Of a stretch of DNA of 64,000 nucleotides, positions 19,961 to 31,244 are shown piece by piece (within the stretch, counting starts at the first letter, position 1; each line of letters opens with the position of its first letter). Below the pieces are notes generated by a model. It was not told the origin of the DNA. It ran no database searches and worked only from the letters and a program-made list of their open reading frames with translations. The position numbers and the translations under genes are program-made. The DNA is from Parasteatoda lunata (taxonomy: Eukaryota; Arthropoda; Arachnida; Araneae; Theridiidae): contig OX421974.1 of assembly GCA_949128135.1 (NCBI GenBank), positions 47,618,020-47,682,019 of the forward strand, given 5' to 3'.

Positions 19961-22336
19961 TAAGAGCTCTAATTTAACTCAGCACATACTTTTTTGCCAA
20001 TGGCAGACATACATCGGCAAAAATGGCAGATGAATAAATTTAAAGCACTGCCACTTAAAAACGTGAAATACGACAGACGTATATTATAATAAAAATATGT
20101 TATGCTCTGCTTCGTTGAGCCCTGGGCAGATGACCACTTTTCCCACCCATGATAGCTCTGAATACTATAAGTCAATTTCTATATCAATTGTATATTTAAA
20201 ATAGAAAAGCATTCTATTAATTTCTAAGTAGAGACGCTACGATGTCTATATAACTGTGGTTTAATAATTTCAAATACAAGCTCTTTTTCGTTTTAACCAT
20301 TTAATTCTCTTGCATAATAAAGAATGTGGGAGCTATCTGATAAACTTTTTCTATCGTAGTTTTTATTTATTTTTGTTGCGCCTCTCATTCATATTTGAAT
20401 ATATTTAAAGGCCAGAAGATAATAACAGAAAATTTAAAATCTAATATTTTATAGCTTCAAAGCAAAATAATATTACAGCGAACGCTAGATAATATTAGTT
20501 TGCGTAGAATCTAACGTTAAATAATGCCGAGAATACAGCGATCATTCTAACATTCGAAAATTATGCAAAATAACGTTAGACTTTTCTGGTTTTTTGATGT
20601 TATCTCAAGTCAGGTGTCACTTAGGTTGTTATCTCAATTGTAAACCAAATGTAATTTATTACAAGTAATTGATTATTCGCTACATTTTGCTTAAATCAGA
20701 TTAAAAATGTGTTAAGCCGAACCATTTCCCCCTCATATAAATTGAATCATAAAATTATGTAATTAAATGTTAAATAAAAAAAAAATCTACCTCATACTAT
20801 TTCAACTTGACCCTTTTTTCTGGGAAGTAATTGATTACTTGTAATCAATTACATTTTGTTTAACTCTGCTACAAGCTTAAAAGCATGGTAAGTACAACCG
20901 TATTCCCACTCAAGTTAAAACATTAAAAATTATGCAGTTAAATGTAAAATAAAAATAATTAAAATCACTCAAACTATCAGAACTTGACACTTTAATGAGG
21001 TTGCAGAATATTCTTTGACAATTTGATTCATCGAGAGAAAAATATATCTCAATACTTCATTGTTATTTAATGCAAAGGGGAGAAAATAAGAGACACCACT
21101 CCACCTTTAAAAACGTATATACAATTTAAATCAAACTCGCCTTCTCCTTAATGATGCTGCTATCTAGTGACAATGATGAAAACTAAAGTTTTTCCTCTCA
21201 AGAATGAAATGTTCAAAACTCGCTTTTTATGCGTGTTATTTAAATATGTTTTACCTTTTTTCATGGAAGAAGGAAGAAAAGGGAGTCTACTTTATAAAAA
21301 AGAAAATTCCATACTATAGTAAATCAATATCTTTGATTTCAATGAGATAAAAACAGAACTTTATTTGGTATTTTTAGAAAATGCACACTTTTAAAAATAT
21401 GCATCGAAGAGTATTCAGCTGAAATATTATTTATTTGCAGTTCGAATGAAGAAATTAAGCAGTACTTTTAATTTCTAAGATAAAAATAGGAAAATGTAGC
21501 AAAATCTGCCGTGTCGCTAATAGAAGGAGAACGCGAGAAGGCCCAGATGCGTAGAGCAATCGCGCATCGGTTTTTTTATTTTATTATTTTTTTTAGTTGT
21601 TTTGACTAGACTAGTTTACTTTCTATAGTATATATATGATTTTGTGTATTCGGGTACAGAAATTTGCGTTTCAATTTAATATTTAACTGGTAAAAAAACT
21701 TATATCATTCAATCTATTTAAAAAAAAAAAGAATTGTTCAATAAAGCACGTTCATTTCTTTTTTACTTCCTTATATTTCTATATTTTATTTCTATTTTTT
21801 GACATTTCTCTTTTGTTACTTCCATTCTTATTAGTCCAAATTAATTATATTCTATGTTAGGAATTTCTACAAATGAACATCATGCATAGACTTCGCAGAG
21901 ATTCTGATTAAAGGATAACGTCTTGATTCCTTTATTTCATGCAATTGAATTAATCTCGTATATTCACATTTTTATAACCCTAGTTTTTTTTCTATATAAC
22001 AAATTTATCCAATGCAATTAAAAATTCAGGTCCATTTAAAGATTTCAAATTTTTGAGTGGGATATATAATCAGAAAATTTGCACACGGTTCTGCACATTG
22101 CAGTTTTTTATACTTCTCTAAATATAATATGTCTTTGATAAAGAAAACCAATGAATAAATAGTAAAAAAAAGTATATATAGATAAATAAGATTTTTTGTT
22201 TCAGTTTTATGAACTTAATGAACAATAGTTTAACGTTTCAAATTGTTTGAAAAAATTCAGAAAATTTCGTTGACTTGAATCCATAGACTCTTAATATCAG
22301 ATGTCTAAATAGGTATTAATAAATTTACTTTATATA
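19961..22336. other. intergenic, no gene recognised
   Basis: A diverged pair of blocks around gtaattgatta and acattttg(c/t)tt occurs at 20655 and 20828. A small less-AT-rich patch lies at 21505-21570 (gccgtgtcgctaatagaagg and on), origin unknown. No open frame here has a recognisable domain. Confidence 0.45.
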
Positions 22337-22913
22337 TAGTCGAACCTCGCTATAGTGAACCTGGGATATAGTGAACACTCGGATGTAGTGAACTTTTTTA
22401 GCGGTCCCGTCCGTACTCCTATTTAAATAATGTTATTTTTAACGCTTATAGTGAACAGCATAGAACTTGGAAACTCGGTTATAGTGGACTCAAACTTCAT
22501 TTCCTTAAATATCTTTTTCAGTCCTCCATCTTTAAACTTGTAGGGGTTGGGACTGAAAGTGAATGCATTCCTATAAAATGTGTCATATTTCACTCCTTTA
22601 TGCTTATCACTTTTAACTATACTGTAATAAATGTCAAACAGATCATTTATCTTATACTCCCCCCTCCCTGACGAACCTCGCTTTGTCTCTTTTCCCCAAG
22701 CTTGCTCTACAACTAGTTAACTTGGCCACCTGCTGAATTTTCTTATCTGTTCAAACCATATTCTTTACAAATCACCCCTTGACAATCAAGAAGGGGAGCA
22801 ATTTAACTCATTCTACAGCTGCTCTCTTCATATTTTTACATTACATTACATCATTACATTCTTACATTGCATTATCTATTTGAGACAAGATTTTTATTTC
22901 AAAAGCAGTGAAA

Positions 22914-23168
22914 ATGGCAAATTCTCTAAAAAGAAAAGCGTTTTCGATAGAGGACAAAGTTAAAATTGTAAAGCATATTGAGGATGGAACCAATCAATCA
23001 GCACTGTGTAAGGAATTTTCCTTGTCAAAATCTACAGTTTCAAACATTTGGAAAAATCGGAGTGCAATTCTTGCGGCATACGACAAAAACAGGGTTTCAT
23101 CGAAAAAACTGTGTGGAGCTGAAAGAGAAAACGTAGAAGAAGCTTTGTTAAAATGGTTCAAAATGTAA
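22914..23168 (+). pseudogene. Tigger transposase remnant, CENP-B N-type DNA-binding domain
   Basis: Starting at the ATG at 22914 (22908 is an alternative), the frame reads MANSLKRKAFSIEDKVKIVK and on through SALCKEFSLSKSTVSNIWKN. This is the psq-like helix-turn-helix of the CENP-B/Tigger/pogo family (CENP-B_N). The frame stops after LLKWFKM, at the beginning of the second DNA-binding domain, where the deletion begins. About 85 residues remain of a usual 400-600. If transcribed it could make a DNA-binding-only protein, but there is no evidence for expression. Confidence 0.8.
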
Positions 23169-23190
23169 AAATCTTGCATGTTTGCACATT

Positions 23191-23265
23191 GTAGATAAGA
23201 AAATTGATGAACTAAAATCAAATTGTGTTCAATCAAAAATCACAAATTTTTTTCATAAAAAGTGA
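23191..23265 (+). pseudogene. Tigger transposase C-terminal remnant with PIP-box-like motif
   Basis: In a different frame from the N-terminal piece, the sequence reads VDKKIDELKSNCV then QSKITNFFHKK and TGA. QSKITNFF fits the PCNA-interaction consensus Q-x-x-(I/L/M)-x-x-(F/Y)-(F/Y). C-terminal PCNA-binding motifs are known in pogo-family transposases. The frame shift against the upstream piece marks the internal deletion. Confidence 0.6.
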
Positions 23266-23501
23266 AAATAAAACTAATATTTAGTGACGTAATTACTTTT
23301 TTCATCAATTTTTGCTTTATTATCTGTTAATTAGTTAATAATTTTTTAAATAACTTATGTAAAATTGCAAACCCAATTTTCAATCATTCAACTGTCTTAT
23401 GCAAAAAATATTCTTCAAAAAATTTGGATATAGTGAACCACCGGTTATAATGGACACATTACTGAGTCCGCCCGCAGACGGTTCACTATAGCGGGGTTTG
23501 A

Positions 23502-23502
<1 letters not shown>

Positions 23503-23578
<76 letters not shown>
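23503..23578. repeat. (TA)n microsatellite
   Basis: About 37 uninterrupted TA units begin at the right TA target site of the Tigger element. The insertion is probably into, or the seed of, this run. Confidence 0.97.
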
Positions 23579-23581
<3 letters not shown>

Positions 23582-24403
23582 AATTTAGTGGTGAAATTTG
23601 AGAGGTTAACTTCTCAATCCTTTTATGTTCTAATATGTTGGAAAGTATTATAAAAACTTTTTTTCAACTATTAGAAAAGAAATTGGACAGGTCACGTTTG
23701 TCTCTAAGAATTTTGGGAAAGAAAAGAATTGCCCGCATAGTTTTCAAAACAGCAACGCTCACAGAGCCGCTATAGCTATTTCTGGGGCGAGGTGACAGTT
23801 TTTATTTTATATCTTAATTACTTGTCTGTAGCTTTATAGCTGGGAAATGGTTGTGGAATATTTTTATGATTTGGACAGAGATATAAAGATATCTTTAATG
23901 AAGAATAGTTTTTTAAAATTTATTATATCTTGTATTTTCAACTTTACAAGCGCAAAATGATGATTAGCGAAGGCACATTTATAAACAATAATTTACTTCA
24001 ATAAATATATTTTTATTGCTATATAGGAAATTTTTTTTTTATTTTTTTCAACATGAGAGTATTTTTTTTTTAGGGACATTTTCTCTATAATTTTCATTGA
24101 ATTTTCAATGAAAAAAAAAAAATTCGTTATATTATATAAAATGAAAAATGCAACGTCGATTTATAATCATCGCTTGATTGGAACGTTGCCGCTATTTATT
24201 AAAACGCATGCTACAATTTGAGATCCGTTAAATATTTTGTCTCTATTAAAACAAAGTTTTTAAATAAAAAATAAAAAAATATTTACAAATAAAACAAAAA
24301 TTCATTTTAAAATAAAAGCATAAAGACTTGCAAAAATTATGTAAACCATCGGCTTTTAGCCAGCAACTCTTGGAACAAAAGCTACAATTGCTTTTATAAA
24401 ACA
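23579..24403. other. intergenic, no gene recognised
   Basis: This is AT-rich DNA with poly-T and poly-A runs. No coding or repeat structure was identified. Confidence 0.45.
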
Positions 24404-25084
24404 TCTACATATATATTTCTCTTACACGGCGACAAAAAAAAAAGCCTCACTACAACTCCCCGAATGGCAACGCTAGAAAATCGACCAATGATTGCCGCTA
24501 AAAATGTCACATGCCAAATCTAGCTGAGGTGGCTCAACATATAGCGCTTTTAAAAACGGAAACTGAAATAACCAGAGAGAGCATTCTCACCAAATGTGAT
24601 CTCTTCCGAAATTCACCCTATCAGGTTGTTCAATTCAGCTGCGGAAATCTCATACTATTAAGCTAGACAGAAGTGAGTAGTCTTTGTCGATAGATGTCTA
24701 TTTTAGTATTTTGTCGAAAGCGCTTTTTTATATTACGAATTTGATGGTTTTTGATTTATATCACGAATTTATTTGTTTTATTATTTTTTATATTTTATAC
24801 TATAGCACATTTCTAATAGGTTTAACGAATTACATGACATTTATTTGAATTCAAATTTATTTTAATGACTTAGTATTTACTAAAAAGATGTAATTTTTAA
24901 AATAAAAAACGTTTTTATATGGATTTGAATGATTGTTTTGAATTCTTAGAATTTTGTGCATTTGCAATGTACCTAAGTTAGTAGCGAGCGAAGTGAGCTT
25001 GGTTACCGAAGCAAACCATATAAGATTGCGTAGCAATTTTCGGGGGTTGGCAAGCGTTAGCGAGCAGGGGGCGCAGCCCACTAG
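24404..25084 (+). mobile_element. non-autonomous Helitron, both ends present
   Basis: The 5' end tctacatatatatttctctt acacggcgac follows A. The 3' end has GC-rich gcgagcgaagtgagc, ggcaagcgttagcgagc and gggggcgcagccc segments and finishes CACTAG before T. Insertion between A and T without a target duplication, a TC start and a CTAG end after a short GC hairpin are Helitron hallmarks. At 681 bp it encodes no RepHel protein. Confidence 0.82.
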
Positions 25085-26829
25085 TAATTTTATATTAAAC
25101 AAGGTATTTTGTTACGAATTTTTTCTCTTCTTAAAGCCTCTGGAGTTAAATAACCTTATCCTTAAATTCCATAATTGAATTTGAAATTAAAAAAATATCA
25201 ATGATAACTGTTTCTCTTACATCTAACTAACTGTAAATAAGTGCAAATTTGAAAAATTATTGTTAAAAAGTGAGCCGTGTTCGGAAAATTTGGACGTTTA
25301 ACAACAGAAAGACACCTGTGTTTCATGCTGTATTTTATAACCCTAAACTATTGAAACGTTAAATTCGTTTTTTAAATATCACCTAATTTGATCTAAATCA
25401 ATACAAAATATTAAAAAAAAGTAGGAAAAACATGCTTTAAAAGAATTCAGCGACAGAAGGTTAAACAAAACGAGTCTTTTATAAATGATGAATTCAATTA
25501 TAAACTTCTTTACGCATATAAGCTTCAAATCTTTAAATTATTAAATAAAATTCGAATTTAGCAAAAATTTTATTAATAAATAGTTATAAAAATAAAAAAA
25601 CGTTAAATAAATTACTGCTTTAATTTAAAGTTATTACTATTTTTGTGGAAACACAATTTTGCAGTTGAATACAACTCGTCATTTTCTACCAAAAGTTGAA
25701 TCCAACAAATCATTATCAATCGCAGAAAAAAATATTTAAAAGAAATATCATTATAAAAAACTTACGTATCTAAGTAAAATTTAAAAAAAAAAATGGTAAA
25801 TTGCTATATTTGTGAAATTATATGAAACATTGCAATTGCATTGAATTTGAAATAAATAAGATACAAAATTTTTAATACAAGTTTACCTATAAAAAAAGCA
25901 TGTTTCTGATGAATTATGTTTTTGGCAATTTTCTCTTCCAATTATAAGTTTAAAACAAAAATGGCATCAAATAGCCTAAAAGAAATGTTTAATTTTGAAG
26001 CTTACATATTTACATAAGAAAATATCATGCAGTGATAATATGGGAAAAATATGAAGTAATTTAGAAGAATCTTGCATATACTTAAGAATTTTTATTTAAG
26101 TTCACAAAACAGGTAAAAAAAAAAAACATTGTAACTATAGTAACTATTTTACTTGCTTTAATTTAAAAAAAATTTACTTCACTTTGAAGCTCTATTGAAA
26201 AGATTTTATGCTATGTTGCTATGAATTTATAAAAATCTTATAAATTTAATTTAAAATTAAAGCTTTATATTCGAGAAAACTTTAAATGATAGGTATTATT
26301 ACATATTTAATGTAATTTATAATTCTATCTTTAAGTCTTTGATAAAATATTATTTTAAGATCATTTTATTATTTGCTTTTGATTAAATAGATTTCATTTT
26401 TTCTGGACTTATTTTGCAAAGTTCCAACCTAACCTTGATTGAAACTACACCAAAAGAATTGTGGTACTTACACGATATCCAACTATCAACCGATGTATTT
26501 TTGTTTATTGAAAAGTTTTGACTTCAGTTTCTCGCGTTCCGAGAGACGTTAAAACAATATAATTCAGAGTAGATTTATTTATTTATTTTTATTATAAAAT
26601 ATCTGAAATTCCTACATTTTGTTATGTGAAAATTCAGAGTACAGTCTAGTTTTTATGTAAAAGGATAATAATGCAACCACTTAATATATAAAATCTGTTA
26701 TATGAAGGTTTTTCGATGAAGTATAATAAATTTTGAGGTTCTGATAAAATTTTGAATTATAGAATCTATTTGCCATCATTTTATCAATTAAAAACAAATG
26801 AATCGGGAATCACAGGCAGCAGTACTTTA
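25085..26829. other. intergenic, no gene recognised
   Basis: This is extremely AT-rich DNA. No repeat with defined ends and no coding frame was recognised. Confidence 0.45.
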
Positions 26830-26831
26830 AT

Positions 26832-26881
26832 TACGTCGTACCAGAACTGCACAATGGGCTAGCGACGGTCTGGGAAACGTT
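26832..26881 (-). mobile_element. 5S-derived SINE, 3' end fragment
   Basis: The segments ttacgtcgtaccagaactgc and acaatgggctagcgacggtc match the 3' body of the complete copy at 15353-15408. Only about 50 bases remain. Confidence 0.75.
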
Positions 26882-26913
26882 TCAAAATATGTTAAAAATG
26901 CGAAAAACAACTT

Positions 26914-27372
26914 CTAACCAGTGAGGGAACAGACATGTTCCTTTACTGGGCATAGATTTCCCAGTGAATGAACAGCATATGTTAATATGTTGACACTTTA
27001 ATTTTCAATTTATGATTACAAAAAAAAAGTTAACATTTTCCAAGTATTTATATGTTAAAATTTCAGGAATAGGCTTGTTTTTAAATTATAAATTCATAAA
27101 GAGCATTAAAAAATAATCAAAATTAAGTGTTCCTATACTGGGTGTTCATTCACTGGTAAGAGCTGTTCCTTCACTTGGTCTACTTACTACTTGTTATTTG
27201 AACCTCCAAAACTTTAAAACAATTTTATATAAGTTCTCTAAAATTTTTTTTACATAATTTTCACTTAGTAAACAATATGTTGACACTGTCATTTAACTAA
27301 AATTACGAATTTTGAAATTAATATGATTTTTTTAAAAGGCAAGCGAAGCTTAAGTGTTCCCTCACTGGTTAG
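26914..27372. mobile_element. MITE with 18-bp inverted ends
   Basis: The left end CTAACCAGTGAGGGAACA (26914-26931) is repeated as a perfect reverse complement at 27355-27372. The 459-bp interior has further inverted echoes of ttcactgg and aatatgttgacact. No coding frame is present and no convincing target duplication was found, so the superfamily is unknown. Confidence 0.75.
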
Positions 27373-28577
27373 TTTACCCTATATATCGTTCGTTAAATGG
27401 ATTACATACAGCAGTGCCAAAGAAAAATCAATGTAAGTGACAAAAAATTCAAAATTGAGTTATGTTTATAGCTGGCATCTCTGTTGGATTAACTATGTGT
27501 TGTAAAAACATTTTTTTTAAAAATAAATTTTGTTTTATCCATTTTCTGAAATTCCATTTCAGCTTTCATTCTATCAGCAATAGAAAAAAAAAGAATTTTA
27601 AAGCTACTTTTCCTGGCAACTATTAGGAAGTCTATTATATTGTCTTTTGTTGTTTGTTTAATTGCACAGTGGAGTAGTTGTCCTGAGTTTATAAACACAA
27701 TGGTTAAGAAATGGTTAAAATTTTATTTCCTTGTAATTAGCTATTACATGACTTTCCGAATCTAGAATCATCCACTCTCTAACAAAGTTTTTCCTTTTTT
27801 TCATGCTTGATTCATAATACATACACGTGAATAAACAGCACGTGAATGTTTACTGACCAATCATGTTGACGGTAAAACTGCGAGGTAAGCATTAGTGTTC
27901 AAATAGCTCTGTTTTTCCTTCGGACACACTTGAAAAAAAATCTCTTTTTTGAACATTTTGCATACGGTATAAGTATACATTTCACAAATTACCATTTGAT
28001 AATGTAAAAAATTTTATGTTTTGAACAAAACTCAAGGCATATCTTTCATCTGTTTTAAGGAAATATATAGAAATCAGTTACAAAATCTATGCATAGAGGT
28101 AAAATGAAGCGCTGCATTCCGTGAAAAACTTACATTTAATCGATATGCTCAGTTTGGTTATGGCTACCGCATAACAGCTAAGTCACTATGGAATGCCGGT
28201 AATCTATATTTCATTTTAAAACTCACTGCCAATTTAAAGTTCTTTATTCGATGAAATTCTTTAGAACCATATTTTCATGTTTTAGAACCAAAAAATCATG
28301 TTTTGAGATAAGTGGGTTTAAAGTTTTGATTGCTAATGAAAATGCGTAAGAAATGCTTTAGTTTGCTTAAACGGAGATTACTTTCAAGTTGAATTATGAG
28401 TTGTACTAGTTGAAAAGAATGTGTATTTTCCTATTTACTCCTGTTCTTAATCCAAAACGCGTGGTTTTTTAGTTGTGCCACTATTGCAGCCCATGGGCGA
28501 TATAATAAATAATATAATTTCGTTAATTAATCGCATTGGGATGTGATGACACGGTAAAAACTTAGTAAAATAACGAG
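27373..28577. other. intergenic, no gene recognised
   Basis: AT-rich; no supported feature. Confidence 0.45.
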
Positions 28578-28875
28578 AGCCCACAGTGAAATGATCGTAA
28601 AACACGGTTCTCAGTGGGTCAACTAAGTGAAGTATCCTTGGCAGCGGTCAGTGAGCAAGTTGTTTGCGATTTTGATCTGCCTACGAAGGGAACGAAGGTG
28701 CTTGTGTCTTCTTTGTTAAACAGTTTCTACTGAAAATGCTGAACTTAGCGCGCGGGGCGTCAGTCAACCAATGCGGGGGGAGCCTTCCTCTTTGCAGAGG
28801 ATCAAAATTTTGATGGTATGTATTCTGATCATTCTCAGACATGTTTCTCAGGTCGTAACCAATTGCTCATTGTGA
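28578..28875 (+). mobile_element. 5S-derived SINE, old diverged copy
   Basis: This plus-strand copy reads agcccacagtgaaatgatcg then acacggttctcag, gtgaagtatccttggcagcg and gtcagtgagc. It later has tgcagaggatcaaaattttg and ttgctcattgtg. The segments occur in the same order as in the reverse complement of the 15328-15675 element, with many substitutions. It runs directly into the tRNA-derived SINE that follows. Confidence 0.65.
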
Positions 28876-29350
28876 ACCGTGGTGGCTGAAGAGACAGAGC
28901 TTTCGTCTTCGAAAGAGGTGAACCGGGTTTGAATCCCCGGTTGGTTGGTACGAATGGTTGGTTGGTACGAATTCCGCACCCGGCTCTTACCGACCCCAGT
29001 GGTAACGTAAAATATCCTCAGTGGTAGACGGATCACGAGTTAGAGTCCTCTTGCCGCCAGGTGGTTTTCCTCTCCGTGTCAGGCAGATGCGTGTTAGTTC
29101 AATTCAAATATCCTCCACGAAGGCCAATATTTCTCAATACTTGATACGGGAGTTCCCTTGTCTTTTGGATTGAGTTCAAAATTACAAGGCGAGTTGAACA
29201 GTAGTCGTCACCAGACCTACCTTTATGAGCCCTCTTTTTTTCTTGCTAAGTAGTCACTTACGCGCGCTACATTATTCCTCGGTTCGGGGTTAAGCTTCGA
29301 CTAGTATTCATGTGCCCAAAATTTGATCAGCTGTTCAACGATGGTTAAAA
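28876..29350 (+). mobile_element. tRNA-derived SINE (family 1)
   Basis: The head is ccgtggtggctgaagagaca. The B-box region is accgggtttgaatccccgg. The body contains agtggtagacggatcacgag and gttcaaaattacaaggcgag, and the end is cagctgttcaacgatggtta. An extra stretch of roughly 90 bp (about 29225-29320) interrupts the 3' part. Confidence 0.82.
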
Positions 29351-29533
29351 AATTTAAAAAATATCCAATTGTAAAATTTTTGTGCAGATTTGCTACTCTA
29401 GCTGGTAGGAAAGTGCTCTATTTTTAGTTGACGAAAAATTTCATTTAGTGATAAATTCTGTTCGTAGAGGTAGTTTCATCCAGCACAGAATTTCAATTAC
29501 TATACTTGCACTTTAGCTATTCGAGAAAGGAAA

Positions 29534-29908
29534 AGACAGTGGCTCAGAGGATAGAGCTTCTTACTCCAAATTAGTTGATCCTGGCTTGAATTCCAGTGGT
29601 TACTGGCAGACACGAATCCTGCTCCCGCCTCGCACATACCATAGTGCTGACATAAAATATCTTCCGTGGCAGACAGATCATGGGATAGAATCCCCTTGTC
29701 ATCGAGATAACTATGGGAGGTTTTCGTGCAACGCAAATGCAGATTAGTTCTATCAAACGTAAAATCCTCCAGAAAGACTAGTTTGTCTCCAAATCTTGAT
29801 CCAGCAGTTTCTTGGTCTTCTTGGTTAGGTTCTAAATTACACGACTGCAGATTTGAACGTTGAGATTCCTAAACTCAGATTGAGTCGGCTGTTCAACGCC
29901 GATTATAT
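29534..29908 (+). mobile_element. tRNA-derived SINE (family 1), diverged
   Basis: The A-box region is agtggctcagaggatagagc and the B-box-like region gcttgaattccagtgg. The end is cggctgttcaacgccgatta. It lies 180 bp after another copy in the same orientation. Confidence 0.8.
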
Positions 29909-30395
29909 ATTCGTAAATGGGCTAAAAATTCCATTTGCTATAAATTCCCTTAGGTGGTGATAGTGATTGTTGTGATTAGAAATTAATTGACGCATGTATT
30001 TTTCCTTGCTCACGAAGTAGTTATTAAAGTATAAATAAAAGTAGATATTAAGTAATTTATGTAGTTGGATAGAGATTTTGCCCTTAAGATTCCATCCTCG
30101 CACAACCAAAATTGAGTACTATAATAAAATCCATAAGAGAAGGGGAAATGAAACTAATATTAAAAATCATCAAATCTCAGCCTGAACGCTTCTCTTCTGA
30201 AAGTAAACTTATTCATCTGCTTACAGTCTCAACTTCCCTGTACGTGACATTGATGAAGATTCGTCAGTTTTTTTAAAAAGGCTTATTTTCCCATCTATAT
30301 TTCTCGACACATGTTCCCAAAAATTGCATTAAAAGGTTGACTCTATCTGCACAGTGTATCTTTGTAGTGATTTTTTTTAATGAAAATTAACATTA
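29909..30395. other. intergenic, no gene recognised
   Basis: No supported feature. Confidence 0.4.
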
Positions 30396-31242
30396 CTGTA
30401 AAACCTTTTTTTGTGCGGTGGATAGGGACCGCATAAAAGAAATCGCACAAAAAAAACAAAAAAAAAAAATTCGAAGATTTTTATAAATTCTTACATGTTA
30501 TAAACAAGTTTGTACGATATACTACCTAAAACTTTTTTTATACGGTTGAGAGGGACCGCATAAAAAAAGTCGGACTTAGAAAATACATCGATGATTTATG
30601 AAATAGATGAGAGAATGCTTTGGATTGAGGGAAATAATTAAATTAGAGCTAAAGAAATTGTAAAAATATTTAATTCTTCATTGTACATATACCTGGAGAA
30701 GTTTTCAAATTATACATTTATAGTGGAATTGTCTGCCTTTTTACTTTCTTTTGGCTATAATTATTCATTTTAAGGGAGTACTTATGTCTAAAAATAAAAT
30801 AAAAATCATTAAAACTACATATAAATAGAAACAAAAGTAATTAATTTACTTATCTTTAATCTCACTATTAAATGAATTCTTAATCACGTGAATCGTGTAT
30901 AAAACTCTGAATACGAAGCATATACTGTTCTCGCGTCGAGCGACAATATGTACGTAACTGACTCTGCCTTGTCAGGAGATTGTTTAAAATAAATGAACAG
31001 AGCATCACGAAGTCCAGATACATCGTTGTCAAGGAGGTCACGTAATCAGAGTTCGTCCACAACATGTATATATATGTACTACATTGATAGTAGACATAAA
31101 CTGGTGCTAACGCCGCTAAGATTCATATACCGCATAAAAAAAATCGCACAAAAAAAATCTCACAAAAATAAAATCGCACAAAACCAATCGCACAAAAAAC
31201 AAAATTGCATAAAAAAGGACCGCACAAAAAGAGGTTTTAGTG
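30396..31242. mobile_element. Tc1/mariner-superfamily (pogo-like) deleted element
   Basis: The left end ctgtaaaacctttttttgtg cggt pairs with the right end, which reads cactaaaacctctttttgtg cggt on the opposite strand. TA flanks each side (30394-30395 and 31243-31244). Subterminal copies of ggaccgcataaaa and atcgcacaaaa cluster at both ends. The middle has a minus-strand relic (separate entry). Confidence 0.75.
30888..31048 (-). pseudogene. possible transposase C-terminal remnant
   Basis: The minus-strand frame reads RDLLDNDVSGLRDALFIYFK then QSPDKAESVTYILSLDART and ends TRFT with a stop. An amphipathic segment like this sits after the catalytic domain in pogo/Tigger-type transposases. The resemblance is weak, but the position inside a TIR-bounded element supports it. 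Confidence 0.35.
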
Positions 31243-31244
31243 TA

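Larger units (their letters stand above)
22337..23504 (+). mobile_element. Tigger/pogo-type element with internal deletion
   Basis: Terminal inverted repeats read agtcgaacctcgctatagtg on the left and, reverse-complemented, agtcaaaccccgctatagtg on the right. TA flanks both ends (22335-22336 and 23505-23506). TATAGTGAAC-like subrepeats recur inside both ends. The interior keeps only the N-terminal transposase exon and a short C-terminal remnant. The 1.17-kb length against roughly 2-3 kb for complete Tigger elements shows that the DDE core was lost. It is non-autonomous. Confidence 0.85.
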
